A DNA stretch of 40,984 nt, from positions 1 through 40,984 of the forward strand of contig JAJEGI010000041.1 of assembly GCA_022819945.1 (NCBI GenBank). Direction: 5' to 3'. The translations under genes and the position numbers were made by a program. This DNA is from Candidatus Poribacteria bacterium. GTDB lineage: Bacteria > Poribacteria > WGA-4E > WGA-3G. Below are positions 33,904 through 40,984 of this stretch, in pieces. The notes below the pieces were generated by a model. That model was given only the letters and a program-made list of their open reading frames with translations, was not told the DNA's origin and made no database searches. Position 1 is the stretch's first letter. Every line of letters starts with the position of its first letter.

Positions 33904-34260
33904 ATGCGTCGGTTTCTGATAGACGAAAATATTTCTCCGGAATACCGTACGCAATTGATTTACCATGAACCATCGCTAACGGTTTTGGCAGTTGGCGATG
34001 AAGGTGCTCCTCCGAAAAGCACGCCAGACCCAGAAATCTTAGAGTGGTGTGAACAGAACCAATTTAGCTTGATAACAAACAATCGGGACAGTATGCCGCA
34101 ACATCTCTCTGACCATCTATCAGCAGGACACCATGTACCCGGCATTTTCACGATTAATCGCAGAGTATCAATCGGATTAATCATTGATCAGTTGATTCTC
34201 ATCGCTGGTGCATCTGACGAAGACGAATACATTGACCGAATTACTTACATCCCATTTTAA
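33904..34260 (+). CDS. DUF5615 PIN-like (Mut7-C type) protein
   Basis: A 118-residue PIN-like protein of the DUF5615 group. DUF5615 proteins pair with DUF433 proteins as toxin and antitoxin. Acidic residues visible are D7 and E8 (FLIDENISPE), D42 and E44 (TPDPEIL) and D62 (ITNNRDS). In most relatives the last motif reads T-x-D-x-D. Here the first Asp is N60, so the active site may be altered. The start codon is 2 bases after the stop of the giant gene, with AGGA upstream, so translation is coupled to the DUF433-bearing protein. It is separated from hsdS by 94 bases. Confidence 0.82.
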   Translation: MRRFLIDENISPEYRTQLIYHEPSLTVLAVGDEGAPPKSTPDPEILEWCEQNQFSLITNNRDSMPQHLSDHLSAGHHVPGIFTINRRVSIGLIIDQLILIAGASDEDEYIDRITYIPF

Positions 34261-34354
34261 CAACGAACTCAAGTTAATGACATCATCCGACTCCGCTCAA
34301 TCTGCTTCATTCGCGAAAAGTTGGCACCGCATAACTTGAATCAGAAAGGATACA

Positions 34355-35560
34355 ATGAACGAGATAAATTCGCCAGAACATTGGGAAGTTATGCCACTTG
34401 AAAAAGCAGTAAATGTCTTTGATAAACAGAGGATTCCACTTAATCAAGAACATAGGCAACGGATGCAAGGAGAATATCCATACTGCGGGGCAAATGGAGT
34501 CGTGGATTCTGTAAATGATTACTTATTTGATGGTGAATACGTTTTGTTAGCAGAGGATGGGGGATACTGGGGTTCTTTTGAAAATTCAGCTTATTTGATG
34601 AACGGTAAGTTTTGGGTAAATAATCACGCGCATGTTTTACAAGCTAAGCAAGGTCTATCAGATAATTATTTTTTGATGTGTCAACTAAATTATCTTGATA
34701 TAAAACCGTTTATCAGTGGAACAACTCGCGGTAAACTGAATCAGGGCATGATGAAGCGTGTCCCCTTAGCACTCCCTTCACTCCCCGAACAACGCGCCAT
34801 TGCCCACATCTTACAGACAATCCAAGAGACAAAGTTTACCCGACAACGCGAAATCGCATTAGAACACGAACGCAAAGCAGCGTTGATAGATCACCTCTTT
34901 TCACACGGCACGAAGGGTGAACCCCGCAAGCAAACAGAGATTGGCGAGATTCCTGAGAGTTGGGAAGTAGTCGAAATTAAAGAGGTAGGTAAAGTTATCA
35001 CAGGCAGTACGCCTAAAACCTCTGTGCCGGAATATTATGGCGGTCCCTATATGTTCATATCACCTGGCGACATTTCGGAAGATCAGTACGTCACTAAGAC
35101 AAATAAATACGTTTCTGCTAAAGGACTCAAGGTGTCGCGTCCACTACCTCGCGATTCGGTACTTGTTGTGTGTATTGGTGCAACAATTGGCAAGGCCGCG
35201 ATGACATCTGCCGAACAAAGTATGACTAATCAGCAAATAAATGCAATAATTTCAAACGCAAAGGCTCTCTCTCATTACGTATACTATGCTGTTACTTTTC
35301 GCTCACGTTTTTTGTTTTCTTTTGCTGGACGTGCAGCGGTTCCTATAGTTAAAAAAAGTAGTTTTGAAAAATTTTTTATTCCGTTGCCACCACTTTCTGA
35401 ACAACGCGCTATCGCTAACGTTTTTCAGGCAATTGATGAAAAAATAGCAGCCCTTAAAAAAGAAGTTGAGCATATTGACGAACTATTCCACGCTATGCTT
35501 GACGAACTGATGACAGGAAAAAGGTCTGCTGTCCCGCTCATTGATGCAATGAAAACATAG
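34355..35560 (+). CDS. hsdS: Type I restriction-modification specificity subunit
   Basis: A 401-residue HsdS with two target-recognition domains (about 5-135 and 200-345), each followed by a helical spacer with the conserved LPSLPEQRAIA and LPPLSEQRAIA motifs. The second spacer continues as IDELFHAMLDELMTGK. The two halves recognise the two parts of a bipartite DNA site. AAAGGATACA precedes the ATG. It is AT-rich in the recognition domains, as is common. In this locus it comes after the inserted giant gene rather than directly after hsdM. Confidence 0.95.
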   Translation: MNEINSPEHWEVMPLEKAVNVFDKQRIPLNQEHRQRMQGEYPYCGANGVVDSVNDYLFDGEYVLLAEDGGYWGSFENSAYLMNGKFWVNNHAHVLQAKQGLSDNYFLMCQLNYLDIKPFISGTTRGKLNQGMMKRVPLALPSLPEQRAIAHILQTIQETKFTRQREIALEHERKAALIDHLFSHGTKGEPRKQTEIGEIPESWEVVEIKEVGKVITGSTPKTSVPEYYGGPYMFISPGDISEDQYVTKTNKYVSAKGLKVSRPLPRDSVLVVCIGATIGKAAMTSAEQSMTNQQINAIISNAKALSHYVYYAVTFRSRFLFSFAGRAAVPIVKKSSFEKFFIPLPPLSEQRAIANVFQAIDEKIAALKKEVEHIDELFHAMLDELMTGKRSAVPLIDAMKT

Positions 35561-35620
35561 GAAATCAGCACTGAATGCGTGTGTGACTTTGGTGTTGATC
35601 CAAAAGAGGCGTTGCTTAAA

Positions 35621-35650
35621 ATCCGCGTCATCCGCGATAATCCGCGATTC
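35621..35650. repeat. Three tandem ATCCGCG units
   Basis: ATCCGCGTC, ATCCGCGATA and ATCCGCGATT follow one another at 35621, 35630 and 35640. They lie between hsdS and the Uma2 gene in a non-coding gap. Confidence 0.55.
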
Positions 35651-35696
35651 AGACAATTCAACAATCGAATGCCTCTGGTTTTAGAACGCTCACCTA

Positions 35697-35725
35697 TTGC
35701 AATTTTGCCCATAAGATGCTATAAT
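35697..35725 (+). promoter_or_regulatory. Extended -10 promoter for the Uma2 gene
   Basis: TTGCAA (35697-35702), a 17-base spacer ending in TGC, and a perfect TATAAT (35720-35725), about 30 bases before the start codon. Its TGCTATAAT core is identical to that of the promoter at 29385. Confidence 0.75.
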
Positions 35726-35754
35726 TTGATAAATTTCATTCATGGAGACAAAAC

Positions 35755-36324
35755 ATGTCATCTGCTGCAGCCGAGGCTTACATTACCCCGGAAGCATACA
35801 TCGCTTTGGAACGCAAAGCGATGGTCAAAAGCGAATACATCCATGGAGAGATCCTTGCGATGTCCGGGGCAAGTCTGGCACATACGCTCATTACATTGGA
35901 TATAGCCACTGAACTTAATATACAATTGAGAGGAAGTGCGTGCAAAGTCATTACCAACGATATGCGCGTGCGGACGGGACCGCAAGGCTCCTATTTTTAT
36001 CCAGACGTTGTTGTCTTCTGTGGTGCACCCCAATTTGAAGATAACGTTTTTGATACGCTTCTCAATCCGACCCTTGTCGTGGAGGTGCTTTCGCCGTCAA
36101 CCGAAGCTTATGATAGAGGTGAAAAATTCGCACACTATCAAAAACTCACATCCCTGCAAGAATATGTACTTGTGGCACAAGACAGGATTCAGGTTGACCA
36201 TTACCGCCTTACGGAAACCCAGTGGGTGCGGCAAACATTTCACGCGTCTGAAGATGTACTGCTGCTGAATTCCATTGAATGCAAATTACCTTTGCAGGAT
36301 ATCTACACACGCGTCACCTTGTAG
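35755..36324 (+). CDS. Uma2 family endonuclease (DUF820)
   Basis: A 189-residue PD-(D/E)XK-type protein of the Uma2 family. The core is visible as D84 in YPDVVVF, E110 in VVEVLSPST and K124 in RGEKFAHYQ, after the N-terminal SEYIHGEILAMSG. Uma2 proteins are abundant in cyanobacteria and some other bacteria and are linked to DNA transactions and mobile or defence regions, but the target is unsettled. It has its own promoter inside the restriction locus, between hsdS and the AAA-nuclease gene. Confidence 0.92.
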   Translation: MSSAAAEAYITPEAYIALERKAMVKSEYIHGEILAMSGASLAHTLITLDIATELNIQLRGSACKVITNDMRVRTGPQGSYFYPDVVVFCGAPQFEDNVFDTLLNPTLVVEVLSPSTEAYDRGEKFAHYQKLTSLQEYVLVAQDRIQVDHYRLTETQWVRQTFHASEDVLLLNSIECKLPLQDIYTRVTL

Positions 36325-36390
36325 TGAATTTGAGTGTATCACCAAATTAACAGCAAAACGCTTGAGATTCATTGAAGATGGAATAGAAAG

Positions 36391-37974
36391 ATGAGATGTT
36401 TTGAAACCCGCGGGCCCGTATATCCCGAAGATAACTACGTCGTTGCACGTACAGAGGAACTTTCCGATTTTGTCAATCGGCTGGAAAAGGGACGGTATAT
36501 CGTCCTTTTTGCCCCGCGGCAGACAGGAAAGACCACGTTCTTCCGCAGTGCCTTAGATATACTCCCATCCGAGTCGTATTTCCCAATTCAGATTGATTTC
36601 CAAGCGTCCAATAACCTTGAACCCTCCGAATTTTATGAAGGCATTTACGAGGATATTCGTGAAGCGATAGACACTGTTTTTCAAAGACGCGGCAGCTCGC
36701 CTTCTGAGGCTTTAGAGCAACTTTTAGATAACACAAAACTCACCAACCATCTTTCTCTGCGAAGGTTTTTTCGGCGACTTTCAGATGTGCTGGAAAATCA
36801 GAAGGTTGTCCTTATCATTGACGAATTTGATGGTATCCCTCGAACGGTTCTGAGTGATTTTCTATACACACTCCGCCACATCTACCTCTCTGGAAGGCAC
36901 CGATGCCCGCATAGCGTCGGCATCGTCGGGGTCAAAAGTATTACCCAACTGAACTACGATCGCTCTATTTCTCCGTTCAATATCCAAGATGAGTTCAAAT
37001 TGCCCAATTTCACACGCGATCAGGTACGTGAACTGCTTTCCCAATACACAGATGAAGTTGGGCAGCCCTTCGCTCCCGCCGTTATTGAATCCATTCACAA
37101 GCAGACGGCTGGACAACCCGTGCTCGTCAATCGGTTCGCCCAAATTCTTACCGAAGAGATGGACATCCCGAAAAGTGAACCGATTACAATGAAACACTTT
37201 TCAGAAGCACATATCCAACTCCTGCGCGAAGGACACACGAATATTGATCATCTGATAACCAATATCCGTAGGGATCGGCGGTTTGAGGCACTCCTCATGA
37301 AAATTGCCTCCTACGATGAAGGTGTAAGATTTAGGCTTTATAATGAACACATCAATGAACTCGCCACTTATGGTGTCATTGCTGAAGGTGCTGACGGTAT
37401 GTGTGAAATTGTCAACCCAATTTATCACTATTTCATCATGGACGCATTCAAACCGATAGTGAACGGACTCGAACAGGAATATTTACCAGAAGACAATCGC
37501 GCAGGATTTCAGGACTACCTCACACCGGATGGCCAGATTCAGATGGCAGCACTTCTTGACAACTTCCGGGACTTTATCGCACGCGCAGGCTTCAAAATCC
37601 TACAAGTGCCAGAGACACCCCAAGAATATGTCGGTCAGCATCTCCTCTTTGCCTATCTTGAGCAGTTTGTACAGATTGTGGGTGGGACGCTATATCTGGA
37701 GGTCCAAACAGGACGCGGCAGAATGGACATCCTTATCCTTCATAATCAGAGGAAATACATCGTTGAAACAAAAATCTGGGGCGGCGATATACGTTATCAG
37801 GCAGGTAAAACACAACTCGCCGCGTACGTTAAACTCGAAAAGGCTGTAGAGGGATCCTACGTCGTGTTTAACCATCGTAAAGAACCGGAGCCCCGCGTAG
37901 AGACGGAGACACTGGACGGCTCTACAATTCGGAGTTATGTGATTCCGGTAGTCCAAGAACGTCCTTCAACTTGA
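36391..37974 (+). CDS. AAA+ ATPase with C-terminal PD-(D/E)XK nuclease
   Basis: A 527-residue protein joining a STAND/AAA-type ATPase to a nuclease. Walker A is APRQTGKTT (41-49), Walker B VVLIIDEFDG (139-148), with a winged-helix-like region after about 290. The C-terminal domain (about 385-520) shows GRGRMDIL with D446 and YIVETKIW with E459 and K461, the ExK nuclease core. This ATPase-nuclease layout is common in standalone and mobile defence genes. Its stop overlaps the beginning of a longer reading of hsdR and lies 17 bases before the chosen hsdR ATG. It may regulate, or be regulated by, the RM complex; that is inferred only from position. Confidence 0.88.
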   Translation: MRCFETRGPVYPEDNYVVARTEELSDFVNRLEKGRYIVLFAPRQTGKTTFFRSALDILPSESYFPIQIDFQASNNLEPSEFYEGIYEDIREAIDTVFQRRGSSPSEALEQLLDNTKLTNHLSLRRFFRRLSDVLENQKVVLIIDEFDGIPRTVLSDFLYTLRHIYLSGRHRCPHSVGIVGVKSITQLNYDRSISPFNIQDEFKLPNFTRDQVRELLSQYTDEVGQPFAPAVIESIHKQTAGQPVLVNRFAQILTEEMDIPKSEPITMKHFSEAHIQLLREGHTNIDHLITNIRRDRRFEALLMKIASYDEGVRFRLYNEHINELATYGVIAEGADGMCEIVNPIYHYFIMDAFKPIVNGLEQEYLPEDNRAGFQDYLTPDGQIQMAALLDNFRDFIARAGFKILQVPETPQEYVGQHLLFAYLEQFVQIVGGTLYLEVQTGRGRMDILILHNQRKYIVETKIWGGDIRYQAGKTQLAAYVKLEKAVEGSYVVFNHRKEPEPRVETETLDGSTIRSYVIPVVQERPST

Positions 37975-37991
37975 TCGTATTCGGTGGCATT

Positions 37992-40865
37992 ATGTCCGAA
38001 CGTTCCACAGTCCAGGAGCCGATGCTCAAATACGCCGATGAAATCGGTTGGCAGTCTATTTCTCCATCAGAAGCGATGAGTATGCGTGGGGGTGATACCG
38101 CCGCGCTCTGTTTTCCTGATGTCCTGAAGACGCAACTCTTAAAACTCAACACAGGCATCGTAGACGGTTCTAATTGTGCGGACGTTCTACGGCAGCTCGG
38201 TCTACTCAATGCAACACTTGAGGGAAATCAGGAAGCACTTTCATGGATGCGTGGTGAAAAATCAACTTTCGTTCCGAGCGAAAACCGCGAACGCAACGTC
38301 ACCCTGATTGACTTTGAAAACCCCGATAATAACCTGTTTCACGTCACCGATGAATGGGAACAGCAAAGCGCATCGCATCGCAATCGCGCCGATGTAGTTT
38401 TCCTGATTAACGGGATGCCAGTCGCAATCGTGGAGGCGAAAAATGCTGGCAAACCGGACGGATTAGCACTCGGTGTCGATCAAATCCGCCGCTACCACGA
38501 TGAAACACCGGAGATGTTCACGACTGCTCAACTCTTTGGCGTGACACAATTGACAGACTTCTTTTATGGCGTGACATGGAACACCAGTCGCAAAAACCTG
38601 TTTAACTGGAAAACTGACGAGCCCACCAACTACGAGCGGAAAGTCAAAACCTTCTTCAATCGCGATCGTTTCCTGAAGGTCCTGCAGCAGTCTATTATCT
38701 TCCAGAGCAAAGACGACCAACTCACCAAAATCGTCTTGCGCCAACACCAAACGCGCGCTGTGGAGAAAGTCATTGAACGGGTTCACGATCCGAGCAAGCG
38801 GCGCGGGCTGGTCTGGCATACACAGGGCAGCGGCAAAACCCTCACCATGATAAGCATTGCAGCACGGCTCCTACGCGGTGGAAAACAGACAGAAAAACCT
38901 ACCGTGTTGATGATTGTTGACCGCAACGAACTGGAGAGCCAACTCTTTAGAAACATCACCGGTTACGGCATCACAACGCTTGAAGTCGCACAGAGCAAAG
39001 ATGATTTGGAAGAGATTCTATCCTCCGATTACCGCGGTTTAGTCGTATCAATGATTCATAAATTCGACAAACGACCGGCAAACCTTAACACTCGCGAGCG
39101 TGTAATCGTACTAATTGACGAGGCACACCGAACAACCGGCGGCGATTTCGGGAACTACCTGATGGCAGCCCTTCCCAACGCAACCTATATCGGATTTACC
39201 GGCACCCCAATTGATAGTCTCTCTAAAGGTGAAGGCACTTTTAAGGTCTTCGGGAAAGACGACGAGCAGGGGTATTTGGATAAGTACGCCATCGCGGAGT
39301 CTATTGAAGACGGCACGACTGTGCAGTTGCATTACGCGCTCGCGCCGTCCGATTTACAGATTGATCCAGAGATATTGGATCGCGAATTTCTAAGCCTCGC
39401 AGATGCGGAAGGTGTTAGTGACCCTGATGAACTGAACGCTATTCTCGACCGCGCTGTCAACCTGAAAGCGATAATGAAAGCCCCGAATAGAGTTGAGAAA
39501 ATCGCCAAGTATGTTGCTGAACACTTTCAAGAGACTGTAGAACCGATGGGATTCAAAGCGTTTCTGGTCGGTGTAGATCGCGAGGCGTGCGCGCTTTACA
39601 AACAGGCACTCGATAACCATTTACCACCCGAATATTCGGAGGTTGTCTATTCGGAAAACAATCAAGACGCTGATTTTATGAAAGCATATCACCGCACGTC
39701 CGAACAAGAAAAGGAAATCCGCAAAAAATTCATCAACAAAAATGAACTGCCAAAGATTTTGATTGTAACTCAGAAACTATTGACCGGTTTCGATGCACCG
39801 ATCCTCTACTGCATGTACCTCGACAAACCGATGCGCGATCATCTGCTATTACAGGCAATCGCACGTGTCAACCGACCTTACGAAGATGCGGACGGTCTGG
39901 TAAAACCTGCAGGGTTCGTGTTAGATTTCGTCGGTATCTTTGAGAACCTCGAAAAAGCACTCGCCTTTGATTCTGACGAGGTCGAGAGTATCATCCAGAA
40001 CATTGACGTACTCAAAGCGGCTTTTGCGAAACTGATGCGTGAAACCGCACAGCAGTATCTGCCCCTTGCCAAAGGTTCAGATGATAAAGCAAAGGAACAG
40101 GCAATTGAGCATTTTGAAAATAAGGAGGTTCGAGAGACATTTTTCACCTTTTTCAAACAGTTACAGAATCTCTATAATATCTTGTCGCCTGATCCTTTCT
40201 TACACGAATTTATAGAAGATTATCAAGCACTCGCAACCCTCTATGGACTGATTCGGAGCATCTATTCTGACCGCACTTACGTTGATAAAGAATTGACCGC
40301 TAAGACACAGAAACTCTTACAGACGCATACGGAAGGCGATCTATTTGGGTTACCTGATACTGTTTATGAATTGAACGAAACCACTTTGAAGGAAATAGAT
40401 CAGAGTGATGCATCCGATACGGTTAAAGTGCTGAACTTGGCGAAAGTGCTGCGTCAGAAGGTGACGGACGAAAGCACATCCCAACCGTTTTTGATACCTA
40501 TCGGCGAACGGGCAGAAGCAGCGATAGAGGCTTATGAAAATCGGCAGTCAGGAACCCAAGATACGCTGGCTGAGTTTATGCGGTTGGCAGCGGAATACGC
40601 AAGTGCTGCAAGGGAACAGGACCAGATGGATTTGGACAAGAACACTTATGCGGTTTATACAGTTCTCAGGAACGTTATAGAAGATGTTAACCCAGAACAA
40701 GCGCGAGCCGTTGACCAAATTTTTGAACAATTTCCCGATTATCGGTGGGATAATCAACAAGGGAGCCAATTGCGGATAATGCTCTATCGGACATTAGAAC
40801 CCACAGTCGGCAGACAAAATATAATCGAAACGGCAAACAAATTGTTGAGGTTGAAACGGGTATGA
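37992..40865 (+). CDS. hsdR: Type I restriction-modification motor and nuclease subunit
   Basis: A 957-residue HsdR. I start it at the ATG at 37992; an in-frame TTG at 37971 overlaps the previous gene and has no ribosome site. The N-terminal nuclease core has D134 in NRADVVFL and E148 and K150 in VAIVEAKNA. The SF2 translocase has Walker A WHTQGSGKT, motif II LIDEAHR, motif III GFTGTPID and motif VI QAIARVNRPYE, followed by a helical C-terminal domain. It cuts unmethylated DNA after ATP-driven translocation. The stop overlaps the start of the next gene (ATGA). Complete and apparently intact. Confidence 0.96.
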   Translation: MSERSTVQEPMLKYADEIGWQSISPSEAMSMRGGDTAALCFPDVLKTQLLKLNTGIVDGSNCADVLRQLGLLNATLEGNQEALSWMRGEKSTFVPSENRERNVTLIDFENPDNNLFHVTDEWEQQSASHRNRADVVFLINGMPVAIVEAKNAGKPDGLALGVDQIRRYHDETPEMFTTAQLFGVTQLTDFFYGVTWNTSRKNLFNWKTDEPTNYERKVKTFFNRDRFLKVLQQSIIFQSKDDQLTKIVLRQHQTRAVEKVIERVHDPSKRRGLVWHTQGSGKTLTMISIAARLLRGGKQTEKPTVLMIVDRNELESQLFRNITGYGITTLEVAQSKDDLEEILSSDYRGLVVSMIHKFDKRPANLNTRERVIVLIDEAHRTTGGDFGNYLMAALPNATYIGFTGTPIDSLSKGEGTFKVFGKDDEQGYLDKYAIAESIEDGTTVQLHYALAPSDLQIDPEILDREFLSLADAEGVSDPDELNAILDRAVNLKAIMKAPNRVEKIAKYVAEHFQETVEPMGFKAFLVGVDREACALYKQALDNHLPPEYSEVVYSENNQDADFMKAYHRTSEQEKEIRKKFINKNELPKILIVTQKLLTGFDAPILYCMYLDKPMRDHLLLQAIARVNRPYEDADGLVKPAGFVLDFVGIFENLEKALAFDSDEVESIIQNIDVLKAAFAKLMRETAQQYLPLAKGSDDKAKEQAIEHFENKEVRETFFTFFKQLQNLYNILSPDPFLHEFIEDYQALATLYGLIRSIYSDRTYVDKELTAKTQKLLQTHTEGDLFGLPDTVYELNETTLKEIDQSDASDTVKVLNLAKVLRQKVTDESTSQPFLIPIGERAEAAIEAYENRQSGTQDTLAEFMRLAAEYASAAREQDQMDLDKNTYAVYTVLRNVIEDVNPEQARAVDQIFEQFPDYRWDNQQGSQLRIMLYRTLEPTVGRQNIIETANKLLRLKRV

Positions 40866-40984
40866 ATGCCAATACAGCGGATTTGAAAGATACAGTATGG
40901 CAATGGGCAGACCACATCGGTGTGAAGGTGAGGGAGATTCATCTCCGTCAGATGCAGCGGAAGTGGGCATCTATATCAAGCAAT
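40862..40984 (+). CDS. YgjP-like (M48/DUF45) metalloprotease, 5' part only
   Basis: The first 41 codons of a gene cut off by the window end. The start ATG overlaps the hsdR stop (ATGA). The visible end, REIHLRQMQRKWASIS, matches the signature R-x-M-x-x-(K/R)-W-(G/A)-S-x-S that precedes the zinc-binding HExxH in YgjP-type hydrolases. Such genes are often found directly after hsdR. The catalytic HExxH is beyond the window. Confidence 0.75.
   Translation, partial: MNANTADLKDTVWQWADHIGVKVREIHLRQMQRKWASISSN

Noticed and set aside
35579..35754. A possible small coding region between hsdS and the Uma2 gene
   Set aside because: Its apparent peptide comes from the tandem ATCCGCG repeat and it has no ribosome site. 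It would also run through the Uma2 promoter and into the Uma2 gene in another frame.
1..40984. tRNA, rRNA or riboswitch genes
   Set aside because: I saw no sequence with tRNA cloverleaf marks (such as GGTTCGAATCC arms in context), no rRNA segments, and no B12 box ahead of the adenosyltransferase.

Overview
This 41-kb window looks like a fragment of a bacterial genome with moderate GC content. The best guess is Candidatus Poribacteria (sponge-associated or free-living marine) or a close relative. That guess rests on the gene mix: two phytanoyl-CoA-dioxygenase-like proteins, a WD40 protein ending in dockerin-like calcium loops, many TPR proteins, LamG and CBM9-like secreted proteins, and several families of short palindromic intergenic repeats. 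It is inference, because the window holds no rRNA or other marker gene.

Layout. Bases 1-7.7 kb: two paralogous TPR proteins flank a minus-strand block for an exported Mn-type superoxide dismutase, an exported molybdopterin sulfite-oxidase-like enzyme and a PhyH oxygenase. A nuclease remnant follows, then an intact DUF4268 nuclease overlapping a patatin-like phospholipase. Bases 8-18 kb: metabolic and envelope genes, namely a small membrane protein, an HpcH/HpaI aldolase, L-fuconate dehydratase, a PduO-type corrinoid adenosyltransferase with a near-leaderless transcript, a two-repeat lipoprotein, a 14-repeat WD40/dockerin protein, a second PhyH enzyme, an LDH2-type dehydrogenase and a HAD phosphatase. 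Bases 18-27 kb: secreted proteins (CBM9-like, a beta-sandwich protein, LamG) that share a C-terminal signature although their folds differ, mixed with a DUF815 ATPase, a MITE-like element, an aminotransferase, an SH3-like protein, an S66 (MccF-like) peptidase and a glycosyltransferase.

Bases 27.4 kb to the end hold an expanded type I restriction-modification locus, with extra modules inserted between the three core subunits. The order is hsdM, a giant 1470-residue TPR / GreA-GreB-C-like / PIN / DUF433 protein, a DUF5615 PIN-like protein, hsdS, a Uma2 endonuclease, an AAA+ ATPase fused to a PD-(D/E)XK nuclease, hsdR, and the start of a YgjP-like metalloprotease. The giant gene and the Uma2 gene each have their own strong extended -10 promoter, so they can be expressed separately from the hsd genes. 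This arrangement resembles the general logic of nuclease effectors carried within type I RM operons (PrrC is the classic case) and is the most likely undescribed system here: an RNA-targeting back-up defence guarded by restriction-modification.

The second main observation is the shared C-terminal signature of three secreted proteins (V-[DE]-P-x-G-K-x-x-T-x-W-[GA]-x-L-K), which behaves like a sorting or anchoring tag. All functional calls are from reading the sequence; no database search was run.
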